Of a stretch of 5,605 bases of DNA, positions 1-5,605 are shown piece by piece. Under the pieces are notes generated by a model, which saw only the letters and a list, made by a program, of their open reading frames with translations, was not told the DNA's origin and ran no database searches. Position numbers and translations under genes: made by a program. Each line of letters starts with the position of its first letter. Positions within the stretch are counted from its first letter, which is position 1. Source of the stretch: Bordetella parapertussis (GTDB lineage Bacteria; Pseudomonadota; Gammaproteobacteria; Burkholderiales; Burkholderiaceae_B). The stretch lies in assembly GCA_945862495.1 (NCBI GenBank), contig CAMAYM010000139.1, positions 1-5,605 of the forward strand. Reading direction: 5' to 3'.

Positions 1-827
1 GCGAGTTTTAAAACAACGCTGATGTCGATGGCTCGCGAGACCTCAATTTTTGTAAAATATGGTGTGTTTGGAATATCGGGCAGAGCAATATTATATTGAG
101 AGGGGTTCTCAATGATTTGGCGTAACGCCAGAAGTTTAGGCACAAACACCATCGTTTCTATCGGCATGTTCAAACTGAGGTAGTCGGTCGGCAGCCTTCT
201 GCGTTTATTGTTTTCAATGGCTTTTGACATATTACCCGGACCCCAGTTATAGGCGGCGAGGGCAAGATTCCAGTCTCCATATTTTGTGTACAGCTCTTGC
301 ATAAGATCTAAGGCAGCTTCTGTAGAGCGAACGATGTCTCTACGCTCGTCCTTAAATGGCGTATTTGCCAAATTGAGGTGACGGGCTGCGACCGGCATCA
401 AGCCCCATAAACCCGCTGGATTGAGGCCATTACCCCTGCGTACGTTGAAACTACTTTCTAAAAATGGAAGTAAAGCCAATTCTGCAGGCATGTTGCGCTT
501 TTTAACCTCCTCTAATACAAAGAATAAGTAAGGCCTCGCACGCATCAGAGATTGCTGCAAATGCGTTCCACTCGCCGAATAATGCTTGACTTGACGCGCA
601 ACAAGAGGCGTTTTGAGAGGCGTTAAGGCAAAGCCGTCTCGCATGGCCACCCAAATACTGACTGGCTGTGCTTGAGAGGCCGTCAACTGCTGTGCTTCTA
701 AGTCATCCGCTGAAGTCTGCCCGATAAATGCACATCCAGACAGGATGATAAAAAAACAAAAAACAGCGGAAAGAAAGGCCTTGTTCGTATTTACGTACGC
801 AGTACGCAAAGCCATGAAACGATTCAT
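1..827 (-). CDS. mltD: MltD-type membrane-bound lytic murein transglycosylase (lipoprotein), 3' end cut by window
   Basis: By family, a peptidoglycan lytic transglycosylase that cleaves the MurNAc-GlcNAc bond, forming 1,6-anhydro ends, and acts as an outer-membrane lipoprotein. I translated 275 codons; the frame runs off the window at position 1. Residues 1-32 look like a lipoprotein signal: a hydrophobic stretch ending in the lipobox LSGC with Cys32, followed by Ala, which fits outer-membrane sorting. The SLT domain covers about 110-240, with the catalytic-Glu motif LLPFLESSF (Glu124), NPAGLWGLMP (136-145), RRDIVRSTEAALDLM (162-176) and LALAAYNWGPGN (188-199). The downstream TDYLSLNMPIET and VPKLLAL segments match MltD rather than Slt70 or MltC. 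E. coli MltD is about 450 residues with C-terminal LysM repeats; any LysM would lie outside the window. ATG 827 is chosen because a TGA lies in frame upstream; ATG 815 is an alternative that keeps the signal. AAGG precedes 827 by 9 bases. Odd point: the usual Gln of the GxxQ motif is Gly142. Confidence 0.9.
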   Translation of the reverse strand, partial: MNRFMALRTAYVNTNKAFLSAVFCFFIILSGCAFIGQTSADDLEAQQLTASQAQPVSIWVAMRDGFALTPLKTPLVARQVKHYSASGTHLQQSLMRARPYLFFVLEEVKKRNMPAELALLPFLESSFNVRRGNGLNPAGLWGLMPVAARHLNLANTPFKDERRDIVRSTEAALDLMQELYTKYGDWNLALAAYNWGPGNMSKAIENNKRRRLPTDYLSLNMPIETMVFVPKLLALRQIIENPSQYNIALPDIPNTPYFTKIEVSRAIDISVVLKL

Positions 828-855
828 GTGGTTAAGCCTTATGTGGTTCAGCCTT
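826..855. repeat. 15-bp near-perfect tandem duplication at the mltD start
   Basis: Positions 826-840 (atgtggttaagcctt) and 841-855 (atgtggttcagcctt) are directly adjacent and differ at one base (834 versus 849). The match continues for two more bases past each copy. Read on the minus strand, the copy at 826-840 carries the mltD ribosome-binding region (AAGG) and the first two bases of the ATG, so the duplication copies the translation-initiation region into the leader. The other copy lacks a start codon because the base after its AT is A, giving ATA. It looks like a local slippage duplication. Confidence 0.8.
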
Positions 856-866
856 ATTCAGGCTGA
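848..866. repeat. Small perfect hairpin in the mltD leader
   Basis: The arms TCAGCCT (848-854) and AGGCTGA (860-866) are perfect complements around a 5-base loop, TATTC. The left arm uses part of the 841-855 repeat copy. In an mltD (minus-strand) transcript the hairpin would lie about 20-40 bases upstream of the start codon. No T-run follows on either strand, so a terminator role is unlikely. Its function is unknown. Confidence 0.55.
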
Positions 867-892
867 CAGACGTTCCCTAAGATTAACGTCTG
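867..892. promoter_or_regulatory. 8-bp-arm inverted repeat, possible operator between divergent genes
   Basis: CAGACGTT (867-874) and AACGTCTG (885-892) are perfect complements separated by 10 bases, so equivalent positions in the two arms are roughly two helical turns apart. This would suit a dimeric DNA-binding protein. It directly abuts the 848-866 hairpin and its right arm overlaps the candidate -35 box of the ratA promoter. I cannot match it to a known regulator's consensus, and no regulator gene is present in the window. It could alternatively act as an RNA stem in the mltD leader. Confidence 0.45.
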
Positions 893-910
893 ACGGTAGA
901 ATCCTATTAT
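883..910 (+). promoter_or_regulatory. Candidate sigma-70 promoter for ratA-rnfH
   Basis: TTAACG (883-888, four of six bases matching TTGACA) and TATTAT (905-910, five of six matching TATAAT) are separated by 16 bases. Transcription would begin near 917, leaving a leader of about 15 bases before the ratA ATG. The -35 element is weak and overlaps the right arm of the 867-892 inverted repeat, which would allow repression by occlusion. This is a by-eye call. Confidence 0.35.
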
Positions 911-931
911 TTTAGCCAATAGTGATTAACA

Positions 932-1366
932 ATGCATTCCGTAGAGCGTTCTGTTCTTGTGCCGCATAGTGCCAGCCAAATGTTTGACCTCGTTGCAGAT
1001 GTTGAAAAATATCCTCAATTTATGCCTTGGTGTGGCGGTGCCACCGTATCTGAACGCGATGCACAGGGCATGCAAGCTTCTATCACTATTTCTCTCGCGG
1101 GTATCAAGCAAACCTTTACGACGCGTAATACGCATCAATATCCAAACTGTATCGTTTTACAACTTGTCGATGGTCCATTCTCCGAATTAACGGGTAAGTG
1201 GGAGTTCATGACATTATCAGAAGATGCCTGTAAGGTACTGTTTACGTTGAACTATCAGTTTTCAAATCGCGCACTTGAAACGCTGGTTGGGCCTATTTTC
1301 AATCGTATCGCCACGAGTTTTATTGACTCCTTTACACAGCGTGCGCTCGTTTGCTATGGCGAATGA
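932..1366 (+). CDS. ratA: RatA/PasT family START-domain protein (COQ10-like)
   Basis: A 144-residue single-domain protein of the polyketide cyclase/START fold, close to the usual family length. Diagnostic segments are RSVLVPHSASQMFDLVADV (6-24), EKYPQFMPWC (25-34), the KQTFTTRN strand (59-66), the LVDGPFSELTGKWEF core (78-92), and the C-terminal helix ending in FTQRALVCYG. E. coli RatA (PasT) has been reported to hinder 70S ribosome assembly; the same family is homologous to eukaryotic COQ10, a ubiquinone-binding respiratory protein, so the physiological role is debated. The start at 932 is forced by an in-frame TGA at 923 and fits the family N-terminus. The Shine-Dalgarno is poor. It heads a plus-strand run and overlaps rnfH by ATGA. 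In E. coli ratA is divergent from smpB; here the divergent neighbour is mltD. Confidence 0.92.
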   Translation: MHSVERSVLVPHSASQMFDLVADVEKYPQFMPWCGGATVSERDAQGMQASITISLAGIKQTFTTRNTHQYPNCIVLQLVDGPFSELTGKWEFMTLSEDACKVLFTLNYQFSNRALETLVGPIFNRIATSFIDSFTQRALVCYGE

Positions 1367-1725
1367 ATGACGTGATCCCACATCCACAACCAGACGAAAC
1401 GATCTGCATTACTGTGGTGGCCTCAAATAATGGTCAATTATGGCAACGTCAGCTTTTATTACCAGTGGGTACCACGATCGCCCAAGCAATCGTTGCTGCC
1501 GGCTACTTAACGGACTTCCCGACAAATACTTTAGCGTCGATTTCTGCGGGGATTTATGGCAAGCATTACCCCAATCATCAACCCCTTCAAGACCATGACC
1601 GTATCGAAATTTACGCCCCCTTACTTGTCGATCCAAAAATCGCCAGACGACGTCGTGCGGCACACCGTGAAAAAACCAGAAATATCAAAAAGAAAATGCC
1701 AGTCAATGATCTGACGCAGAAGTGA
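1363..1725 (+). CDS. rnfH: RnfH/RatB (PasI) family ubiquitin-like protein
   Basis: A 120-residue protein of the RnfH family (UPF0125, beta-grasp fold), the conserved partner of RatA and annotated in some organisms as the antitoxin PasI/RatB; its biochemical role is not settled. Visible features are the first beta strand CITVVASNNGQLWQRQLLLP (15-34), the helix around TTIAQAIVAAGYL (37-49), the IYGKHYP segment (64-70), and the hallmark DRIEIYAPLLVDPK (79-92), followed by the basic RRRRAAHREK tail. I chose ATG 1363 rather than TTG 1351 because it forms an ATGA overlap with the ratA stop, which implies translational coupling and explains the lack of a clear Shine-Dalgarno. The C-terminus is strongly basic and lysine-rich. 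A 48-base gap separates it from the next gene. Confidence 0.9.
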   Translation: MNDVIPHPQPDETICITVVASNNGQLWQRQLLLPVGTTIAQAIVAAGYLTDFPTNTLASISAGIYGKHYPNHQPLQDHDRIEIYAPLLVDPKIARRRRAAHREKTRNIKKKMPVNDLTQK

Positions 1726-1773
1726 TTGTCGATCACAGAGGGCCTTAACCCCGACTGATAAAAGGAGATAACA
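1726..1773 (+). promoter_or_regulatory. rnfH-acyl-CoA dehydrogenase gap with strong Shine-Dalgarno
   Basis: This 48-base gap ends with AAAGGAG (1761-1767), six bases before ATG 1774: the strongest ribosome-binding site in the window, and it fixes the start. GTGAT (1722-1726) and ATCAC (1732-1736) form a 5-bp inverted repeat at the rnfH stop, but no T-run follows, so I do not call a terminator. I see no convincing -35/-10 pair. Read-through from rnfH is therefore plausible, as is a promoter inside rnfH. Confidence 0.6.
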
Positions 1774-2928
1774 ATGGATATAGAGCTCAACGAAGAGCAA
1801 AAAGCCTTTATTCAGGTGGCCAAAAACTTTGCATATGGTGTGTTTGCACCAAATGCCGCCAAATGGGATCAAGAGGAAATTTTTCCTAGCGATGCGCTGC
1901 GCGAAGCAGGCACGCTAGGCTTATGCAGCCTATATGCTTCAACTGATATTGGCGGACTCGGACTGTCACGCCTAGATGCCAGTCTTGTCTTTGAAGAAAT
2001 GGCCGCGATTGACCCCTCGACTACTGCTTTTCTGACGATCCACAACATGGCAACGTGGATGGTCGGCCTGTGGGGGAGTGCGCGTTTACGCATGGACTGG
2101 GGACCTTTTCTATCGACGGGGGAAAAGCTTGCCTCCTATTGCTTGACCGAACCAGAAGCCGGCTCAGATGCGGCATCGCTGCGCACCTCTGCTGTACGTG
2201 TGCAGGATCGCTTTATCCTCAACGGATCCAAAGCATTTATCTCAGGCGCTGGTGAGACAGATCTCTTAATTGTCATGGCGCGCACAGGTGCTGCAGGCGC
2301 AAGTGGCATTTCAGCCTTTGCCGTTCCTGCAAACGCTTCAGGTATTACCTACGGCCGTAAAGAACGCAAAATGGGTTGGAATAGCCAAAGCACGCGCGCC
2401 ATCACCTTTGATCACGTGGAAGTCCCCATCGACTATTTACTTGGTCAAGAAGGTGAGGGCTTCAAAATTGCAATGCGCGGGCTAGACGGCGGACGCATCA
2501 ACATTGCAAGCTGCTCAGTAGGTGCAGCACAAGGGGCGATTGATACGGCGAAAACCTATATGCAAGGGCGCAAACAATTTAATCAAACCTTGAGCAGCTT
2601 TCAGGCGCTGCAGTTTAAGTTTGCTGATATGGTCACGCATACGGTGGCTGCTCGGCAAATGGTTCGACTTGCTGCATGCAAGCTTGATTCGGGCGCCACG
2701 GATGCATCCACGTACTGTGCAATGGCAAAACGTTTTGCAACCGATGCCGGCTTTACTGTTTGTCTAGACGCGCAACAATTGCTGGGTGGGTATGGATACT
2801 TGAAAGATTACCCGCTTGAGCGACTCGTGCGTGACACGCGTGTGCACCAGATCTTAGAGGGGACGAACGAAATTATGCGTGTCATCATCGCGCGTCATGT
2901 ATTAGAGAAAGAGGGAGAATTGAAATGA
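1774..2928 (+). CDS. Acyl-CoA dehydrogenase, isobutyryl-CoA dehydrogenase (ACAD8) type
   Basis: An FAD-dependent acyl-CoA dehydrogenase of 384 residues, typical for the family. By resemblance to ACAD8 it should oxidise isobutyryl-CoA to methacrylyl-CoA in valine breakdown, passing electrons to an electron-transfer flavoprotein. Domains in order: N-terminal helices (1-118); the beta domain with the FAD motif YCLTEPEAGSDAASL (122-136), LNGSKAFISGAGE (149-161) and KMGWNSQSTRA (199-209); and the C-terminal helices with GRINIASCSVGAA (240-252), RKQFNQTL (266-273), LGGYGYLKDYPLER (337-350) and RVHQILEGTNEIMR (356-369). Glu362 is the expected catalytic base. The GAGE, GWNSQ, GGRINIASCS and HQILEG segments resemble ACAD8 more than short/branched-chain or butyryl-CoA enzymes. 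Substrate is inferred from this and from the two genes downstream; 2-methylbutyryl-CoA is a possible alternative. It overlaps the next gene by ATGA. Confidence 0.9.
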   Translation: MDIELNEEQKAFIQVAKNFAYGVFAPNAAKWDQEEIFPSDALREAGTLGLCSLYASTDIGGLGLSRLDASLVFEEMAAIDPSTTAFLTIHNMATWMVGLWGSARLRMDWGPFLSTGEKLASYCLTEPEAGSDAASLRTSAVRVQDRFILNGSKAFISGAGETDLLIVMARTGAAGASGISAFAVPANASGITYGRKERKMGWNSQSTRAITFDHVEVPIDYLLGQEGEGFKIAMRGLDGGRINIASCSVGAAQGAIDTAKTYMQGRKQFNQTLSSFQALQFKFADMVTHTVAARQMVRLAACKLDSGATDASTYCAMAKRFATDAGFTVCLDAQQLLGGYGYLKDYPLERLVRDTRVHQILEGTNEIMRVIIARHVLEKEGELK

Positions 2929-4127
2929 ACGTAGCGCAGGAAAATGCGACAGACTTAGTGATTTTTGAAGAATTGACGTGTTTGGGTCAAAGCAAAATTG
3001 GAATTGCCCAACTCAATGCACCCAAAACACTCAATGGACTCTCATTAGAGATGACTCGGCTGTTGAGTGATCGGCTGAATAATTGGGCGCAAGATGCGTC
3101 TATTGCTATTGTGATACTAAGAGGCGCAGGGGATAAAGCCTTTTGCGCAGGCGGCGATTTGCACGCACTTCATCACAGCATGACAGAAAACTCTTCAGGG
3201 CTGCCTGTCGACAACACCTATGCCGCGACTTTTTTCGCAGAAGAATATGCCTTGGACTACCGCATTCACACTTACCCAAAACCCCTTTTGGTCTGGGGCG
3301 ACGGGATTGTGATGGGTGGAGGAATGGGCCTCATGATGGGCGCAAGCCATCGCGTGGTGACGGAGACGACTCGCATGGCCATGCCTGAAATTTCAATCGG
3401 TCTGTTTCCTGATGTGGGCGGAACGTGGCTGCTCAATCGTCTGTCAGGCAATGCAGGCTTGTTTCTCGGACTAACAGGCGCACAACTTGGCGCAAATGAC
3501 GCACTATTTGCTGATATGGCAGACTATCACGTTCGTCGGGATGAATGGAAAAGTCTCATAGAGGCGTTGACGACACGATCTTGGAAAAACGTGTCCGAAT
3601 CTTTTACGCAAGACTTAACTGATGCAGCCCGCAAAGACTTGGCCCATAATCACGATCAGCTTCACCGCACGCTCTCAAGCCTTCAGAGCCCGCCCGAACC
3701 AGCCAATAAACCTTTGCAAGATCATTATTCTTTGATACGTCAATTATGTGGTGGTAGGGATCTCGAACGGATCGTAAGCGGTATTTTAAAACTGGCCGAT
3801 CACCAAGACCCTTGGCTCCAGCGTGCCGCAAAAACGCTGGCACATGGCTCACCTGGCTCTGCACGATTAACTTTTGCACTACTTGCGCATAACAAACTCC
3901 TGTCTTTGGCAGAGGTCTACCGTGTCGAATGGCTGGCTGGACTCATGGCAGCCGCACACGGCGACTTCGCCGAAGGTATTCGAGCCTTGTTGATTGATAA
4001 AGATAAACAGCCCAAGTGGAATCCACCCACACTTGCTCAAGCCGACGAGCAGTGGGTTAAAAAATTCTTTTCACTTCCTTTTTCACCTGAAAAGCATCCT
4101 TTGTATCGTCTCGGAGATTCAGCATGA
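2925..4127 (+). CDS. 3-hydroxyisobutyryl-CoA hydrolase (HIBCH-like, crotonase superfamily)
   Basis: A 400-residue crotonase-superfamily protein, far longer than a simple enoyl-CoA hydratase (about 260) and in the HIBCH size range. It should hydrolyse 3-hydroxyisobutyryl-CoA to free 3-hydroxyisobutyrate and CoA. The crotonase core includes NAPKTLNGLS (31-40), the oxyanion-hole segments FCAGGDL (73-79) and GIVMGGGMGL (127-136), then MPEISIGLFPDVGG (153-166). Glu155 and Asp163 have the eight-residue spacing of the acidic pair reported important in HIBCH homologues. The C-terminal signature EGIRALLIDKDKQPKW (350-365) is characteristic of HIBCH and absent from hydratases. The start at 2925 overlaps the upstream stop (ATGA), with GGAG at 2914-2917 seven bases upstream. 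Databases often label such proteins simply 'enoyl-CoA hydratase/isomerase'; the long C-terminus and neighbours argue for the hydrolase. Confidence 0.9.
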   Translation: MNVAQENATDLVIFEELTCLGQSKIGIAQLNAPKTLNGLSLEMTRLLSDRLNNWAQDASIAIVILRGAGDKAFCAGGDLHALHHSMTENSSGLPVDNTYAATFFAEEYALDYRIHTYPKPLLVWGDGIVMGGGMGLMMGASHRVVTETTRMAMPEISIGLFPDVGGTWLLNRLSGNAGLFLGLTGAQLGANDALFADMADYHVRRDEWKSLIEALTTRSWKNVSESFTQDLTDAARKDLAHNHDQLHRTLSSLQSPPEPANKPLQDHYSLIRQLCGGRDLERIVSGILKLADHQDPWLQRAAKTLAHGSPGSARLTFALLAHNKLLSLAEVYRVEWLAGLMAAAHGDFAEGIRALLIDKDKQPKWNPPTLAQADEQWVKKFFSLPFSPEKHPLYRLGDSA

Positions 4128-5014
4128 GCAAGATTGCATTTATCGGTTTAGGCAATATGGGCGCCCCCATGGCCGCCAACCTTTTGAAAGCGGGACACTC
4201 ACTCAAAGTGTTTGACTTGGTGGCGCAATCTGTTGCCACACTGGTCGAGAAGGGTGCTCAAGGGGCAGCCTCTGCAGCCCAAGCCGTCGAAGATGCAGAA
4301 ATCGTCATCACCATGTTGCCAGCGAGCAAGCATGTCGAAGCGCTTTACCTTGGTGAAAAGGGCTTGCTCATGCAATGTCCTAAAAACGCTCTCGTCATTG
4401 ATTGCAGCACCATTGCTGCCGACATTGCCCGTCGCGTGGCCGAAGCCGCCGCACAAAAAGGGCTGAGCATGATTGACGCACCTGTCTCGGGGGGAACAGG
4501 CGGAGCCATCGCTGGAACCTTGACGTTTATCGTGGGTGGCAACACGAGTGACCTCGAACGTGCGAGACCCATACTTGAAAAAATGGGCAAAAATATTTTC
4601 CATGCGGGTGCAGCGGGTGCAGGCCAAGTTGCCAAAATTGCTAACAATATGCTGCTAGGCATTGCGATGGCGGGGACAGCAGAGGCGCTTGCGCTCGGTG
4701 TAGCCAACGGCCTTGACCCCAAAGTTCTTTCTGAGATTATTTCCAAAAGCTCAGGCTGCAACTGGTCGATTGAAAAATACAACCCTTGGCCAGGCGTCAT
4801 GGAAAATGTCCCCGCCTCAAAAGGCTATGCAGGCGGCTTTGGGGTGGATCTCATGTTAAAAGACTTAGGCTTGGCATCCGAAGCAGCAATCAGCACGGGT
4901 TCGGTCATTGCCCTGGGTGAGCTTGCGCGCAATTTGTTTGCGCTGCATAGTGCGCAGGGAAACGGTCAACTGGACTTTTCAAGCATCGTGGACTTGATCA
5001 AGCGCGAGCCGTGA
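4124..5014 (+). CDS. mmsB: 3-hydroxyisobutyrate dehydrogenase
   Basis: A 296-residue beta-hydroxyacid dehydrogenase, the usual length for MmsB. It oxidises 3-hydroxyisobutyrate to methylmalonate semialdehyde with NAD(+), a late step of valine catabolism. The N-terminal Rossmann fold carries the dinucleotide motif GLGNMGAPMA (8-17), with Asp31 at the end of the second strand suggesting NAD rather than NADP. The substrate loop is DAPVSGGTGGA (118-128). The catalytic-Lys motif is GAGQVAKIANN (165-175), with Lys171. The C-terminal helical domain has YNPWPGVMENVPASKGY (219-235), a stretch specific to 3-hydroxyisobutyrate dehydrogenases over tartronate-semialdehyde reductases, followed by MLKDLGLA (244-251). 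It starts by ATGA overlap with the hydrolase, with GGAG (4113-4116) seven bases upstream. It is the last gene of the plus-strand run; mmsA, its frequent partner, is not next to it. Confidence 0.95.
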   Translation: MSKIAFIGLGNMGAPMAANLLKAGHSLKVFDLVAQSVATLVEKGAQGAASAAQAVEDAEIVITMLPASKHVEALYLGEKGLLMQCPKNALVIDCSTIAADIARRVAEAAAQKGLSMIDAPVSGGTGGAIAGTLTFIVGGNTSDLERARPILEKMGKNIFHAGAAGAGQVAKIANNMLLGIAMAGTAEALALGVANGLDPKVLSEIISKSSGCNWSIEKYNPWPGVMENVPASKGYAGGFGVDLMLKDLGLASEAAISTGSVIALGELARNLFALHSAQGNGQLDFSSIVDLIKREP

Positions 5015-5030
5015 GCGCAGGGTTCGCGCT
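5001..5030. terminator. Hairpin across the mmsB stop, possible terminator between convergent genes
   Basis: AGCGCGAGCC (5001-5010) pairs with GGTTCGCGCT (5021-5030) over 10 bp with a single G-U wobble, enclosing a 10-base loop. The stem begins inside the last codons of mmsB, and its loop contains the stop codon. It fills most of the 20-base space before the convergent ygfZ stop. The following plus-strand sequence, agatttat, is only a weak T-tract, and the other side is no better, so efficiency as an intrinsic terminator is uncertain. Position between convergent genes supports a shared role. Confidence 0.5.
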
Positions 5031-5034
5031 AGAT

Positions 5035-5605
5035 TTATCGGGTTGTGTAGGGGAGCGCGACCGTTTCAATCTTGGGGCCCATGTCGTTGACGGCTTTCAG
5101 TTGCTGTCGATCATAGGCTTCGAAGCTTGACTCAAACAACACCCATTGAGCACTCTTACCGTCAGCCTCAGTGGTCGCGACATTAATCAAGCGACCGCAA
5201 GGCTGTCCCGGCTGGGAAGCATCAAAAATATCCGAGCCTGGCAAAGGCGCTGGATCGGTCGTCGGGACAAGTTTACCCAAGGCCATGCGTTTTTTGACGG
5301 TTCCGCGATAGTGACTACGGGCCACAATCTCCTGACCTGGGTAGCAGCCTTTAGTGAAGCTCACGCCACCAATCAACTCAAGATTAAGTGTTTGAGGAAT
5401 AAATAGATCCTGTGTTCGCGCCTCAATCCAAGGAAGTCCGGCTTGAATGTCTTGACAGTCCCAGGACGAAGCTTCTGCGCCAGCCCAACCTAAGCGAAGT
5501 TTTTCAACAGCGGCACGATGTTCTGCGCCAGCAATCCACCACCAGCGACTCAAGGCTTCGTCATCTTGGGAAGAGGGCAGAACACTGGGGGCTCCAATCC
5601 ACGTC
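5035..5605 (-). CDS. ygfZ: YgfZ/GcvT-like folate-binding Fe-S cluster maintenance protein, 5' end cut by window
   Basis: The C-terminal 189 residues of a YgfZ (CAF17/IBA57-related) protein; the frame is still open at 5605, so the true start lies outside. E. coli YgfZ, about 326 residues, binds tetrahydrofolate and supports repair or maturation of certain Fe-S enzymes, such as the tRNA methylthiotransferase MiaB. The diagnostic motif KGCYPGQE is encoded at 5329-5352, with the conserved redox-relevant Cys at 5344-5346. It is followed by IVARSHYRGTVKKRM, also typical, and preceded by GLPWIEARTQDLFIPQTLNLE, as in GcvT-fold relatives. The C-terminal part forms the expected beta-barrel region and ends at a TAA (5035-5037). 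A TTG at 5553 is not a credible start because family-like coding sequence continues upstream of it. The gene is convergent with mmsB and probably belongs to a separate transcript. Confidence 0.92.
   Translation of the reverse strand, partial: TWIGAPSVLPSSQDDEALSRWWWIAGAEHRAAVEKLRLGWAGAEASSWDCQDIQAGLPWIEARTQDLFIPQTLNLELIGGVSFTKGCYPGQEIVARSHYRGTVKKRMALGKLVPTTDPAPLPGSDIFDASQPGQPCGRLINVATTEADGKSAQWVLFESSFEAYDRQQLKAVNDMGPKIETVALPYTTR

Noticed and set aside
909..914. TAAAAT on the minus strand as a -10 box for mltD.
   Set aside because: It matches five of six consensus bases, but I find no acceptable -35 at 15-18 bases upstream, so I did not list a promoter.
1351..1362. TTG 1351 as an upstream start for rnfH, adding four residues.
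   Set aside because: It lies inside ratA with no better ribosome-binding site. ATG 1363 gives the ATGA overlap seen at two other junctions and fits the family N-terminus.
932..1725. Calling ratA-rnfH a proven toxin-antitoxin system.
   Set aside because: The pair is widespread housekeeping-like sequence with a disputed function, and the sequence alone does not show toxin or antitoxin activity.
1722..1736. GTGAT-N5-ATCAC inverted repeat at the rnfH stop as a terminator.
   Set aside because: The stem is only 5 bp, AT-rich and not followed by a T-run.
3604..3879. A 91-codon minus-strand open frame inside the 3-hydroxyisobutyryl-CoA hydrolase gene.
   Set aside because: It is antisense to a well-supported coding region and shows no family motifs.
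4199..4800. Two long overlapping open frames (142 and 151 codons) on the minus strand opposite mmsB.
   Set aside because: They lie entirely antisense to a clear MmsB, resemble no family I recognise, and have no ribosome-binding site that stands out. Long antisense frames are expected opposite genes with this codon usage.

Overview
This window looks like ordinary chromosomal sequence from a proteobacterium, most likely a betaproteobacterium of the order Burkholderiales and possibly an Alcaligenaceae-like lineage of moderate GC. That placement is an inference from protein flavour (MltD, RatA/RnfH, MmsB and YgfZ) and gene order; nothing in the window fixes the genus. I see no mobile element, CRISPR array, tRNA or rRNA.

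Layout. Positions 1-827 (minus strand) hold the N-terminal 275 codons of a lipoprotein lytic murein transglycosylase of the MltD type, cut by the window edge. A 104-bp divergent intergenic region (828-931) follows. It is rich in small structure: a 15-bp tandem duplication reaching the mltD start codon, a 7-bp-arm hairpin, and an 8-bp-arm inverted repeat overlapping the -35 box of a candidate promoter. From 932 to 5014 there are five genes on the plus strand: ratA, rnfH, an isobutyryl-CoA-type acyl-CoA dehydrogenase, a 3-hydroxyisobutyryl-CoA hydrolase and 3-hydroxyisobutyrate dehydrogenase (mmsB). Three of the four junctions are ATGA stop/start overlaps; the fourth is a 48-bp gap with a strong Shine-Dalgarno. 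A 10-bp hairpin spans the mmsB stop codon and lies between mmsB and the convergent, 3'-complete but 5'-truncated ygfZ (5035-5605, minus strand).

How the genes work together. The last three plus-strand genes encode three of the four steps of valine catabolism from isobutyryl-CoA to methylmalonate semialdehyde: oxidation to methacrylyl-CoA, thioester hydrolysis of 3-hydroxyisobutyryl-CoA, and oxidation of free 3-hydroxyisobutyrate. The methacrylyl-CoA hydratase and methylmalonate-semialdehyde dehydrogenase (mmsA) are not in the window, so they must be supplied from elsewhere. RatA and RnfH form the widely conserved pair that resembles a toxin-antitoxin module. They lie directly upstream in the same orientation and may share a transcript with the catabolic genes.

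I did not find a convincing novel system. The points most worth a second look are an altered motif in the MltD-like enzyme, the structured divergent promoter region, and the linkage of ratA-rnfH to valine catabolism.
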